Assembly (NCBI GenBank): GCA_017308575.1
Contig: JAFKEQ010000005.1
Span: forward strand, 106,093-170,092
Length of the DNA: 64,000 bases
Origin: Afipia sp.
GTDB lineage: Bacteria; Pseudomonadota; Alphaproteobacteria; Rhizobiales; Xanthobacteraceae
Direction of reading: 5' to 3'
In this document: in pieces, positions 9,400-18,202 of the stretch
How the letters are laid out: each line of letters opens with the position of its first letter
Position numbering within the stretch: the stretch's first letter is position 1
Made by a program: the position numbers and the translations under genes
Notes under the pieces: model-generated
Told to the model about the DNA's origin: nothing
Seen by the model: only the letters and a program-made list of their open reading frames with translations
Database searches by the model: none

Positions 9400-10401
9400 T
9401 CAGCCTCCCCTCATCACATCAGTGAGTTGGGGCCAGTCGAAGGAAGCCGTCTCGGGCAATGCAGGCGCGGCCGTCCGCGCTGCGGTGCGCAATTTCGCAG
9501 ACCGTGCGCGTGGATTGGCTGCAACTTCCTCATCGCCGGCCACGGTCGGACGCTTGGTCAGAATTTCAAAACTCGGCTGCGCCTGATCGACTTCCGGCAA
9601 GTGCCGCGAACCGCCGCCGCGCTTGCCGCGTTCATTGAGGAAATTCTTGACGATACGGTCTTCCAGCGAATGGAACGACACCACCGCCAGCCGCCCGCCG
9701 GGCTTCAGGATCTGTTCGGCCGCCACAAGCGCCGCATGCAGTTCGTCCAGCTCTTCGTTGACGAAGATACGCAGGGCCTGGAACGTCCGTGTGGCCGGAT
9801 GAATCTCGTTCGGCTTGGAACGCACCACGCGCGCGACAATGTCGGCCAGAGCGCGGGTGGTTGTAATCGGCGCTTCCTTCCGCGCGGCGACGATGGCGCG
9901 CGCCACCGCGCGCGAGTGCCGCTCTTCGCCGAAAATATAGATGATGTTGGCGAGGTCCGTCTCGGATGCCCTGGCGACCACGTCGGCGGCGGTCGGCCCA
10001 TCCTGTCCCATCCGCATGTCGAGCGGGCCGTTGAACCGGAAAGAAAAGCCGCGCTCGCCCTGATCGAGTTGCATCGACGAGACGCCGACATCCATTACGA
10101 CGCCATCGACGGCGGCAACGCCCTGTGCGGCGCAGACATCGGCGAGATTGGAGAAGCGATCCTCCACCAGGGTCAGTCGCCCTTCGGACGAATCAACAAG
10201 GCTAAACCCGGCGGCGATAGCGGTGCGGTCACGATCGATGGCGATCACGCGGGTGCCGGAGGTTTTCAGGATGCCGCGCGTGTAACCGCCTGCGCCGAAC
10301 GTCGCATCCACATAAATGCCGCCGTCACGGGGCGCGAGCGCGTCCACGGCCTCATGACCGAGAACCGGAACGTGGCGAACGGGCTGATCGTCGGGCGACA
10401 T
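9400..10401 (-). CDS. rsmH: RsmH (MraW), 16S rRNA m4C1402 methyltransferase
   Basis: SAM-dependent methyltransferase acting on the 16S rRNA decoding centre. The start at 10401 gives MSPDDQPVRHVPVLGHEAV and 333 residues, the normal family start. The frame stays open upstream to 10656, but that extension is arginine-rich and not family-like. SAM motif I is VDATFGAGGYTRGIL, followed by VIAIDRDRTAIAAG. DVGVSSMQLDQGERGFSF and the C-terminal VVSFHSLEDRIVKNFL are diagnostic. It is the first gene of the dcw operon here; no mraZ precedes it. Confidence 0.97.
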   Translation of the reverse strand: MSPDDQPVRHVPVLGHEAVDALAPRDGGIYVDATFGAGGYTRGILKTSGTRVIAIDRDRTAIAAGFSLVDSSEGRLTLVEDRFSNLADVCAAQGVAAVDGVVMDVGVSSMQLDQGERGFSFRFNGPLDMRMGQDGPTAADVVARASETDLANIIYIFGEERHSRAVARAIVAARKEAPITTTRALADIVARVVRSKPNEIHPATRTFQALRIFVNEELDELHAALVAAEQILKPGGRLAVVSFHSLEDRIVKNFLNERGKRGGGSRHLPEVDQAQPSFEILTKRPTVAGDEEVAANPRARSAKLRTAARTAAPALPETASFDWPQLTDVMRGG

Positions 10402-10931
10402 CTCAAAAGCCTGCCGGTGAAAAATAGCGGCGTGCCGCCCCGAATAACCGGGGCAATCCGCAAGATCGCGCCCGAACAATCCGAGACTGGCCCGCTCCGA
10501 GGCCCAGATCGACCGGATCACCGAGGCGCTCGCGATGACCCGCCGCAGGTTTGAGGTTCCACATGGGATTTTCTGGCCAGCCATGAGGTGTTTCGCGGGG
10601 CTTCTCGCGCATCGATGAACCGCAGCCGCCCCTGATTTTCCGGCGCGACTCTCCATCCTTCAGTAGCGGCAGTTATCCTTAAGGAATGGTTGACGCTGCA
10701 GGTCAGGTTTAAAAATGCTTTTCTGCAGCCGGGCTACGAAACCTGGCAGGCATTCTCCTGGGGGTAAGGGAACTCCGCCGATTGCGCCCGCTGTGCATAG
10801 CCGCTTCATTCGCCCGCACCGCCCTTCTCTCGCCTGCTTTGAGCGACACCATGCTGTCAAGATGGTTGAAGTCTTTTCGATTTGCTACGAGGCGTCAGCG
10901 TCCTACCACTTCACGTAAGAGTACTGCTGAC
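10402..10931. other. Divergent intergenic region between rsmH and the amidase gene
   Basis: 530 bases without a convincing gene. It must hold the promoter of the leftward dcw operon and that of the rightward amidase gene. The reading frames inside it are arginine/proline-rich and look like chance frames. None of them resembles MraZ, which often sits at this place. No clear repeated MraZ box (TGGGN type) was found by eye. Confidence 0.5.
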
Positions 10932-11705
10932 ATGCTGAGCTTCGTGCCGGATTCGTCCGTCGTTTCGACCGTAACTCCTTCACCGAATTACAGTGACCGC
11001 AAGGGCCTGTCGCCCGACATGATCGTGCTGCACTACACTGGCATGGCCGATGCGGCGAGCGCCATCGTGCGGCTTTGCACCGAGGGCACCGAAGTTTCGG
11101 CGCATTACGTCGTGCTGGAAGATGGCAACATCGTTCAATTGGTGCGGGAATCTGCGCGAGCCTGGCATGCCGGCGTGTCGTCGTGGCACGATGAGACCGA
11201 TCTCAACAGCTGTTCCATCGGCATCGAAATCGTCAATCCGGGCCATGATCTCGGCTACCCCGATTTCCCCCTGCGCCAGACCGCAGCCGTGATCGCGCTG
11301 TGCAAGGGAATCATGATCCGTCGCGACATCCCCAAGCATCGCGTACTGGCGCATTCCGATGTGGCACCCAGCCGGAAGAAAGACCCCGGCGAGAAATTTC
11401 CTTGGCGCCTGCTGGCGGATTCCGGCGTCGGCCTATGGGTCGAGCCTGCGCCGATCGTACCCGGCGGCCAGATTCTGCTCGGCACATCGGGCGACGACGT
11501 TCTGGCCCTGCAGCGCTCGCTGGCCCGTTTCGGCTACGGCGTTCCGTTGAACGGGCAATACGACGCGGTCACTATGGACGTAGTAACGGCCTTCCAGCGT
11601 CACTTCCGCCCCGAGCAGGTGGACGGCGTCGCCGATTCCTCGACGTTGACCACGTTGCACGACCTGCTTGCGATGCTGCCGCCGGAAGCCGCCCTCACCT
11701 CTTGA
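10932..11705 (+). CDS. N-acetylmuramoyl-L-alanine amidase, AmpD type, with C-terminal peptidoglycan-binding domain
   Basis: Probable zinc amidase that cleaves the MurNAc-L-Ala bond, in the AmpD group used for wall recycling. The 257-residue product has an Amidase_2 domain at about residues 20-150: MIVLHYTGM carries the first zinc histidine, VSAHYVVLEDGNIVQLV follows, and VLAHSDVAPSRKKDPGEKF carries the second histidine and the Asp ligand. A PG_binding_1 domain with DDVLALQRSLARFGYGV and TAFQRHFRPEQVDG lies at about 185-250. The start at 10932 was chosen because homologues begin shortly before SPNYSDR; an upstream ATG at 10851 is possible. No signal peptide is seen, so a cytoplasmic role is likely. 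Confidence 0.9.
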   Translation: MLSFVPDSSVVSTVTPSPNYSDRKGLSPDMIVLHYTGMADAASAIVRLCTEGTEVSAHYVVLEDGNIVQLVRESARAWHAGVSSWHDETDLNSCSIGIEIVNPGHDLGYPDFPLRQTAAVIALCKGIMIRRDIPKHRVLAHSDVAPSRKKDPGEKFPWRLLADSGVGLWVEPAPIVPGGQILLGTSGDDVLALQRSLARFGYGVPLNGQYDAVTMDVVTAFQRHFRPEQVDGVADSSTLTTLHDLLAMLPPEAALTS

Positions 11706-11735
11706 CCTTGACGCCTCTCATCGCCATCACTGCGG

Positions 11736-12153
11736 GATCAGTCGGCCGGACGGCCGCTCCGGCAAGGATCGAAAGGTCGCCGGGGAGGAAAGTCCGGGCT
11801 CCATCGACATGCGGTGCCGGATAACGTCCGGCGGGGGCGACCCCAGGGAAAGTGCCACAGAGAACGAACCGCCTTCATTTCGGTGAAGGTAAGGGTGAAA
11901 AGGTGCGGTAAGAGCGCACCGCGTTTCCGGCAACGGAAGCGGCATGGCAAACCACACCGGGAGCAAAACCGAATAGGGACGGCATAGTGGAAAGTTCGCT
12001 TTTAGCGATAACTCCGCGGGGCAATGTCAGGCTCGCTGTCCGGGTAGGTTGCTTGAGGCGCAGGGTAACTTGCGTCCCAGAGGAATGGCCGTCACGTCCG
12101 TGTGGTGCAAACCGTTCGGGCCCTACAGAACCCGGCTTACAGGCTGGCTGATA
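11736..12153 (+). ncRNA. rnpB: RNase P RNA, bacterial class A
   Basis: Catalytic RNA of RNase P, which matures tRNA 5' ends. The conserved core is plain: GAGGAAAGTCCGGGCTCC near the 5' end (about 11785), AGGGTGAAAAGGTGCGGTAAGAGC in the specificity region, and CAGAGGAATGGCCG with the distal ACAGAACCCGGCTTACAGG near the 3' end. The ends pair as helix P1: GATCAGTCGGCC at 11736 with GGCTGGCTGAT ending about 12152, allowing G-U pairs. The size (about 418 nt) is normal. Exact ends are estimated from P1. It starts about 30 bases after the amidase stop. Confidence 0.96.
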
Positions 12154-12192
12154 TTCTATCGACGGGCGATCTCATGATCGCGCGGAACCAAT

Positions 12193-12222
12193 GAGGGGCT
12201 CGGCGTCACCACCGGGCCCCTC
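12193..12222 (+). terminator. GC-rich hairpin after rnpB, possible terminator
   Basis: GAGGGGCTCGG pairs with CCGGGCCCCTC (11 base pairs, one mismatch) around an eight-base loop, 40 bases after the rnpB 3' end. There is no run of T after it, so its role as an intrinsic terminator is uncertain. Confidence 0.35.
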
Positions 12223-12345
12223 GCCATGTCAGCTTCAGTTCCAGATCGTTCAAATACTGCTTTTTCGCAGTGCCTTCATTTTACTCATGTCGCGTAGACC
12301 AGCAGTCGACGGGCCCGCGAATGGGCGCAAACGAATTGCGAATCC

Positions 12346-13554
12346 ATGCCCCTTTTTCCGCTGAAGACTCTGTGGTCTCACCGCCTGCCGGAAAGCATCT
12401 ACATCGAGTTGATCGATGAGCTTTTCAGCGCGACGCCATCCATCCTCGTCTTTGCGATCACGCAATGCGTCATCGGCGCTGCCATCTTCGCAGAGACCGG
12501 CGACGGATACATGCTCGGCCTGACCATCGTCGCACTGATCGTTTCGTCCGAACGGATCTGGATGATCCACACCTATCACCGCAAGGCAGCAACAAGTCCG
12601 CTTACCTATGCCGATGCGCTTGGCTGGGAGAGGCGCTTTGCGCTCCGCAGCGTCGCAACCGGCATTCTGGTTTCCGCAATGGGTGTGCGCTGCTTCATGC
12701 TGACCGACCCTGCCGTTCATACGCTGATGGTCGCCGTTCTGTTCTCTTATGCCGCCGGAACGATCACGCGTGTATCGTTCCGCCCTCGTCTCGCGCTGTT
12801 CAATCTTGCCGTCGTCGCGATCCCGCCGGCGATCGCCTGCCTGCTACTTGGCGGCATGATCTATGTCTGTCTCGGTTTCTCGATGGTGATTTTCATGATC
12901 GGCGCCATCGATGTGATCCGGCATGCTTACGACACCATCGTCAGTCAGCTCATGCTCAAACGCAGGTTCGCGGGTCTCGCGCAGCGAGACGCATTGACCG
13001 GCCTCGCCAACCGGCTCGGGCTGAACGAAAATCTCGAAGCGGTCATGGCCGACGCACAGCGCAATGGCTACGGTCTCGCGGTTCACAGCCTCGATCTCGA
13101 CCGCTTCAAGGCCGCGAACGATCTCTACGGTCATCCCACCGGCGACGCGATCCTCAAGGAAGTCGCACAGCGACTCACGCGTCTCACACGCGCCACCGAT
13201 CTTCTGGTGCGGCTCGGCGGCGACGAGTTCGTTCTGGTCCAGACCGGTGTCGAGACGCGCGAACAGGCCACCACGCTAGCGATCCGCATCATCGACGAGA
13301 TCAGCTCCTTCTACAATGTCCGCGGTTACGCGGTAGAGATCGGGACCAGCGTCGGCATCGCGATCATGGCCGACGAGGAATTGACGCCCGACGATCTGCT
13401 CGCCCGCGCCGATCAGGCGCTCTACCAGGCCAAGCGCGCCCGCAGTGGCTATGCGGTTTACGCGGTTGCTCCGCATCTGGTGCCGCCGCTTGTCGATGGC
13501 GACGACTTTCAGGACTTCCCAAAGGTCCTGCAGAAGAAAGTCCGGCTGGGGTAA
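12346..13554 (+). CDS. Membrane-bound diguanylate cyclase (GGDEF protein)
   Basis: Predicted to make cyclic di-GMP from GTP. The 402-residue product has about five to six N-terminal membrane helices (residues about 30-195), then a GGDEF domain at about 205-370. The active-site motif is intact (RLGGDEFVLV), with DALTGLANR and DLDRFKAANDLYGHPTGD before it. An inhibitory I-site is also intact: RATD precedes the GGDEF motif by exactly five residues, so product inhibition is expected. No known periplasmic sensor domain is visible between the helices. A MASE-type membrane sensor is possible but was not identified. The input signal cannot be read from sequence. Confidence 0.9.
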   Translation: MPLFPLKTLWSHRLPESIYIELIDELFSATPSILVFAITQCVIGAAIFAETGDGYMLGLTIVALIVSSERIWMIHTYHRKAATSPLTYADALGWERRFALRSVATGILVSAMGVRCFMLTDPAVHTLMVAVLFSYAAGTITRVSFRPRLALFNLAVVAIPPAIACLLLGGMIYVCLGFSMVIFMIGAIDVIRHAYDTIVSQLMLKRRFAGLAQRDALTGLANRLGLNENLEAVMADAQRNGYGLAVHSLDLDRFKAANDLYGHPTGDAILKEVAQRLTRLTRATDLLVRLGGDEFVLVQTGVETREQATTLAIRIIDEISSFYNVRGYAVEIGTSVGIAIMADEELTPDDLLARADQALYQAKRARSGYAVYAVAPHLVPPLVDGDDFQDFPKVLQKKVRLG

Positions 13555-13587
13555 CAGCAGCGCTACTTCTGATTGAATGAACCCGCG

Positions 13588-13953
13588 TCAGACAGCCCTT
13601 ACGGCATACGGCGTTCGCAGTCCGGCGAACGGCCGGAACTCGATCGCAATGCTGTCACCCAAATTCAGATCGGCATTGCCGTGCGCCATGATGCGGAATC
13701 CTTCCGCCAGATCGACGAGCAGGATCGCATAAGGCACATGGGCCTTGGTCTCGGGTGTTGCCGCACGGCGCACCACGGTCGCGGCGTACACCGTTCCCCT
13801 GCCGCTGGCGCGATGGGTTTGCGGCGATGCATCTCCGCACGACGGACAGAATGCGCGATGAAAATACCAGATGTACCGGCACGCGTCGCACGACTGATAG
13901 ACGATTGCGTCGGCACCATCTGTCCAGCCTTTGAGTTCTGCAACTTCGCTCAT
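13588..13953 (-). CDS. DUF35 / OB-fold zinc-ribbon acyl-CoA-associated protein
   Basis: Small partner of thiolase-like enzymes. The 121-residue product has an N-terminal rubredoxin-like zinc ribbon with two Cys pairs (SCDACRYIWYF and FCPSCG), then an OB-fold domain (GRGTVYAATVVRRA, VPYAILLVDLAEG). The frame is open further upstream, but the start at 13953 is supported by its four-base overlap (ATGA) with the stop of the thiolase-like gene upstream. Proteins of this family bind CoA thioesters and associate with the neighbouring thiolase-fold subunit. The substrate cannot be told from this two-gene unit. Confidence 0.88.
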   Translation of the reverse strand: MSEVAELKGWTDGADAIVYQSCDACRYIWYFHRAFCPSCGDASPQTHRASGRGTVYAATVVRRAATPETKAHVPYAILLVDLAEGFRIMAHGNADLNLGDSIAIEFRPFAGLRTPYAVRAV

Positions 13954-15086
13954 CGCACACGCTCCAGAAACATGCTGATATGAGACGACATCACGCCGCC
14001 GTCGCCATGCAGCAGCGCGAGCGAGGCGTCGCGTACCTGACGCACACCGGCCCGGCCGGTCATTTGCAACTGCGTCTCCACCAGATGCGCCATCGCGCCA
14101 CCGCAGCCACAATGACCATAGCTGAGCAGGCCGCCGTGGGTATTCAGCGGTAACGCGCCGTTGATTCCGAAGTCGCCGTTACGAACGCGCGCAGCAGACC
14201 CGCCGCGCGGCGCGAGGCCCAGCTCCTCGATCAGGATCGCCAGCGTAATCGTGAAGCTGTCATAGATACCCGCATACTTGATTGCGCGCGGATCGACACC
14301 GGCCTTTTTGCGGGCGCGCTCCATGGCGACCGCCGCGCCGACATCCGACAGCGAACGCGCCGCCGTGACATGCTGATGCAGGTGCGCCTGCCCGCAGCCC
14401 AGCACGCGAACATGGTGATCGCTGACGGGCGCACGGCTGATGATGAACGCCGCACCGCCATCCGAGACCGGGCAACAATCGAGCAGCTTCAGCGGCGACG
14501 AGATTTCCCGAGACGCCAAAACCTCCGCGACCGTGATCGGATCGCGGAACTGCGCGCCGGGATGAAGCATCGCATGCTGACGCATCAGCACCGCGAACTC
14601 CGCCATATCCTCCTTCGTCAGGCCATAGTCATGCATATAGCGAGATGCCAGCAGCCCGTAATAGGCGGGAATGGTCGGGCCAAGCGGCACCTCGTAGTCG
14701 GGATGGCCGACTTGGGCCAGTGTGCTCATGGCCGAGTCGCGCGCCTGCCCAGTGAGACGGTTCTCGCCTGCGACGACAAGAATTGTTTTCGCGACGCCCG
14801 CCTCGACCAGCTCATGCGCAAGCATGGCCATGGCGAGGCCCGTTGCGCCGCCGACCTGAATGGCATGCGCATAGGATGGCAGAATACCGAAGTGCTCGGC
14901 AAAAACCGTCGCCAGCATCAGATGCGGCATGGTGGTGGAATAGCCGGTGAGCAGACCGTCGATATCGCGGCGCTTGAGACCCGCGTCCGACAGCGCGGCT
15001 TCCGCCGCCTCGCTCATCAGATCGAGCGTTGAGCGACCTTCATGCCTGCCGAAAGCCGTTAGCCCGACGCCGCTGATGAAGCTCAT
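13950..15086 (-). CDS. Thiolase-like (lipid-transfer-protein type) acyl-CoA enzyme
   Basis: 378-residue member of the SCP2/Ltp thiolase group, translationally coupled to the DUF35 gene that follows. At the place of the usual nucleophilic cysteine the sequence reads IQVGGATGLAMAM, so that Cys is replaced by Gly. The C-terminal histidine is kept (LLSYGHCGCGG). An enzyme without the nucleophile is unlikely to be a classical thiolase. A retro-aldolase or acyl-binding role, as in Ltp-DUF35 pairs, is more likely. That is inference from the pairing and the residue loss. Confidence 0.85.
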   Translation of the reverse strand: MSFISGVGLTAFGRHEGRSTLDLMSEAAEAALSDAGLKRRDIDGLLTGYSTTMPHLMLATVFAEHFGILPSYAHAIQVGGATGLAMAMLAHELVEAGVAKTILVVAGENRLTGQARDSAMSTLAQVGHPDYEVPLGPTIPAYYGLLASRYMHDYGLTKEDMAEFAVLMRQHAMLHPGAQFRDPITVAEVLASREISSPLKLLDCCPVSDGGAAFIISRAPVSDHHVRVLGCGQAHLHQHVTAARSLSDVGAAVAMERARKKAGVDPRAIKYAGIYDSFTITLAILIEELGLAPRGGSAARVRNGDFGINGALPLNTHGGLLSYGHCGCGGAMAHLVETQLQMTGRAGVRQVRDASLALLHGDGGVMSSHISMFLERVR

Positions 15087-15144
15087 ATGCGTTCCGCCAC
15101 CAAGAAACCCCTCGCGACCGTGATGCCACGGACCGCGTCCGGCT

Positions 15145-16731
15145 TCAATGCGCGTCGGATGGAGCGCCCGTCATGTTGGGCTTGTTGACGAAGAACACCA
15201 GCGTGCTCAAACCGAGATAGAAGAGGGTCAGAACAAAAAACGCATCGCCGAAGCTCATCACCACCGCCTGCCGGTGCACGATCATCGACAGTTGCTTCAG
15301 CGCCATCAGAGACGCGTTACCCATGCCCTGGAATTTCTGGGTGAGCATGTTGAGCGTTTCCACCGCAGTGGCGTTACCCCAGTTGACCCGCTCCTGAAGC
15401 CGGACGATGTGCAGATCGGTCCGGTTGTCGAGAATGGTGTTGATGAGCGCAAGCCCCACCGCCCCGCCGAGATTCCGGGTCAGGTTGAACAGACCGGAGG
15501 CGTTCTTGATGCGCTCCGGCGGCAACGTGCCGAGCGCGATGTTGTTCACCGGCACCATCGCCAGCATCATGCCGACGCCGCGGAAAACCTGCGGCCACAG
15601 CAATTCGTAAAAATCGTAGTCGCGCGTGATCCACGTCATCTGCCACGAGCCGATAGCAAAGATGATAAGCCCCGCCGCGATCAGATAACGCAGATCGACT
15701 TTCGTCATCAGCTTTCCGACAAGGGGCGCCGTTGCGAACATCGCAATGCCTGAGACAAACATCGTCTCGCCGATCATCAAGGCGCTGTAGCCACGTACTT
15801 CCGCAAGGTAGCGTGGATAAATGTAGGTGAGTCCGTAAAGACCGATGCCGACGCAGAACGAGAACATGCTGCCGAGCGCGAAGTTGCGATCGGTGAAGGC
15901 ACGGATGTCAACGATGGGTTCTTTCGCAGTCAGCACGCGCCAGAAAAAGGCGACGGCAGACACAGCACAAACGACCGCGAAAAAGAAGATCGACTCATCC
16001 TGCAGCCAGTCGTTGCGGGGACCTTCCTCCAGCACATATTCGAGCGAGCCGAGAAATCCGGCCATCGAGGCGAGGCCCCACCAGTCGAAATGTTCCAGCA
16101 GCGCGAAGTTCGGCTTGTCGAAATCCACCAGCGCCAGCACGCCGACTGTGATGCCGATGCCGGGAACGACATTGATGAAGAACAGCCAGTGCCAGGACAT
16201 CAGATCGGTGATGTAACCGCCGACCGTGGGACCGATGGTTGGTGCCAGTGTCGCGACAAGACCGATGATCGGCGCCACGATCGGCCGCTTGGATGGCGGA
16301 AAGACCGTGTAAGCCGACGCAAACACGGTCGGAATCATGCCAGCGCCGAGAAAACCTTGCACCGCGCGCCACAGAATCATTTGCTCGATGGTCGAGGTCA
16401 GGCCGCACATGAAGCTCGCGCCGGTGAATCCGGCTGCCGAGATCGCGAACAGAAGCCGGGTACCGAGCGCGCGTGACAGGAATCCCGACAGCGGAATCGC
16501 GATCACTTCCGCAATCAGATAAGCCGTCTGCACCCACGAGACTTCGCTCGAGCTTGCGGACAGGCCGGCCTGAATTTCGGAAAGCGACGCCGAGACGATC
16601 TGAATGTCCAGAATGGACATGAACATCCCGAACACCATGATCAGAAACGCGATCAGCCGCCTCGTGCTGATCGTCTCCGGCATGGCTGGCGCGGCCGGGA
16701 TACCATCCATGGTCGATGTGGTGGACGCCAT
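15145..16731 (-). CDS. emrB: EmrB-type multidrug efflux MFS transporter (DHA2 family, 14 TMS)
   Basis: Inner-membrane proton-driven drug exporter of 528 residues. It has fourteen predicted helices and DHA2 features: MFMSILDIQIVSASLSEIQ in helix 1, then SSSEVSWVQTAYLIAEVI, and FLSRALGTRLLF (the motif A loop). The motif C region reads GLVATLAPTIGPTVGGYI. It lies 32 bases downstream of the HlyD-family gene, and together they form an EmrAB system needing a TolC-like outer-membrane partner not encoded nearby. It is probably controlled by the divergent TetR gene through the palindrome at 18076-18116. Confidence 0.93.
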   Translation of the reverse strand: MASTTSTMDGIPAAPAMPETISTRRLIAFLIMVFGMFMSILDIQIVSASLSEIQAGLSASSSEVSWVQTAYLIAEVIAIPLSGFLSRALGTRLLFAISAAGFTGASFMCGLTSTIEQMILWRAVQGFLGAGMIPTVFASAYTVFPPSKRPIVAPIIGLVATLAPTIGPTVGGYITDLMSWHWLFFINVVPGIGITVGVLALVDFDKPNFALLEHFDWWGLASMAGFLGSLEYVLEEGPRNDWLQDESIFFFAVVCAVSAVAFFWRVLTAKEPIVDIRAFTDRNFALGSMFSFCVGIGLYGLTYIYPRYLAEVRGYSALMIGETMFVSGIAMFATAPLVGKLMTKVDLRYLIAAGLIIFAIGSWQMTWITRDYDFYELLWPQVFRGVGMMLAMVPVNNIALGTLPPERIKNASGLFNLTRNLGGAVGLALINTILDNRTDLHIVRLQERVNWGNATAVETLNMLTQKFQGMGNASLMALKQLSMIVHRQAVVMSFGDAFFVLTLFYLGLSTLVFFVNKPNMTGAPSDAH

Positions 16732-16763
16732 TGGCTGTTCCTATGGCACGAGCCGCGCGCCGA

Positions 16764-18002
16764 TCAACGCGCCGCGATCGGATCGACGCCGCCGGGTTCG
16801 GGCTTGGTGTTGATGGTCGTGATCACCGACATGCCGGGCCGCAGCAGGTTTTCCCGCGCCACGGAGAACGGCACGCGGATGCGGACCGGAACGCGCTGTA
16901 CCACCTTGGTGAAGTTGCCGGTGGCATTGTCCGGCGGCAGCAGCGTGAATACGGAGCCCGACGCCGGTGCGAGGCTGTCGACAACGCCCTTGATGGTGCG
17001 CCCGGAGACGGCGTCCACGGTGATCGAAACCGGCTGGCCCGGCTTCAGCCGGCCAAGCTGCGTTTCTTTGTAGTTGGCGTCGATATAGACGTCGTCGAGC
17101 GGCACGACATTGGCGAGACGCTGGCCCGGCTGGACGTAGTCGCCGACATTGACCATACGGTTGGAGAAAATGCCGTCAACCGGCGCGCGCACTTCCGTGA
17201 ACGCCAGATCGCGGATCGTCTTGGCGAGCGCCGCGCGCAATTCCTGCAACTGGCCTTCGGCCTCGGCCTTTTGTGCCTTGATGACATCAACCTGCGCCTG
17301 TGCTGCGGCCAGCGTCGCCTGCGCGCCCTGCACCGCGGCAACGGCCTGATCGCGACCGGCCTGCGAGACATCGAACGTGGCTTTCGATGCGAAGCCCTTG
17401 CTGCTCAGTTCTTCCTGGCGCGCGAAATCCGCCTGCGCGCGCTTTGTCGCGGCTTCGGCGGAAACAAGCTGTGACTGTGCCTGATCGACGGCGCTTTGCT
17501 GCGCGGTCGCCTGGCGGTCGATGCGCGCGATGGTGGCTTCCTGCGTCGCGACCTTCGCCTGCGCGCTTTCGACCGCGAGCCGGTAATCGCCCTCGTCGAT
17601 CCGGAAAACAATGTTGCCCGCACCGACGCGCGTGTTGTCGCCCGGAAGAATCTTGGAAATGTGCCCGGCGACCTTCGCGCCCATCGTGGTGTTGTTGGCA
17701 CGCACATAAGCGTCATCGGTCGACACCATGTAACGGCCCACCAGCATGTAATGTACGCCGAAGTAGATCGCACCGAGCGCGGCCAGCGCGCCGACGCCGG
17801 TCAGAATTTTGCGGCGCAACGCAGATTTCGGCTTTGCGGTTTCACTTGCCGACGTTGCAGAAGGCTGAGCTTCCGTTGTGGGATCTTCGGCCGGACGCGC
17901 GCGCAATTCCTGCGCCTTCGCGGAATGTGAGACATCGGCTTCGGACGCGTCGGGCTCCGGGTGAACGACCCTTGCAACCTGATCTCGGGCAGGCATGGCC
18001 AT
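16764..18002 (-). CDS. emrA: EmrA-type HlyD-family membrane fusion protein
   Basis: Periplasmic adaptor of the EmrAB efflux pump, 412 residues. A cytoplasmic N-terminal tail is followed by one helix (about 65-85, ILTGVGALAALGAIYFGVHY), and then the family start STDDAYVRANNTTMGAKVAGHI. A long alpha-hairpin rich in Ala/Gln and a C-terminal barrel (FTEVRAPVDGIFSNRMVNVG) come next. The start at 18002 was chosen because GGAGG precedes it by five bases. The frame is open well upstream, across the regulator palindrome, which argues against a longer protein. A second ATG at 17996 is possible. Confidence 0.92.
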   Translation of the reverse strand: MAMPARDQVARVVHPEPDASEADVSHSAKAQELRARPAEDPTTEAQPSATSASETAKPKSALRRKILTGVGALAALGAIYFGVHYMLVGRYMVSTDDAYVRANNTTMGAKVAGHISKILPGDNTRVGAGNIVFRIDEGDYRLAVESAQAKVATQEATIARIDRQATAQQSAVDQAQSQLVSAEAATKRAQADFARQEELSSKGFASKATFDVSQAGRDQAVAAVQGAQATLAAAQAQVDVIKAQKAEAEGQLQELRAALAKTIRDLAFTEVRAPVDGIFSNRMVNVGDYVQPGQRLANVVPLDDVYIDANYKETQLGRLKPGQPVSITVDAVSGRTIKGVVDSLAPASGSVFTLLPPDNATGNFTKVVQRVPVRIRVPFSVARENLLRPGMSVITTINTKPEPGGVDPIAAR

Positions 18003-18075
18003 TACGGCCTCCTTCAAATGACAAAGCAATGCGCCGGCGACAAAAATGCCGGCTACGCCATTCTTGGCGTACATC

Positions 18076-18116
18076 AAAATTACCATTGACCGAACGGTTC
18101 GGTCAATGGTAATTTT
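18076..18116. promoter_or_regulatory. Perfect 41-bp palindrome, probable TetR-family operator for emrAB and the regulator
   Basis: AAAATTACCATTGACCGAAC and its exact reverse complement flank a single central G (18096), twenty matching bases on each side. The site lies between the divergent emrA start (18002) and the tetR start (18203). The inner part GACCGAACGGTTCGGTC looks like operators of TetR-family efflux repressors. The TTGACC halves could also serve as -35 boxes of the two promoters, so repressor binding would shut both genes. Confidence 0.85.
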
Positions 18117-18202
18117 GCGACATATTTGGATACCGCATTCGGGGTTCGAACATCCTTTCCGGAGGCGAGGTCCACAACGAAACGAAAAAACAGGCTGAAC
18201 GA

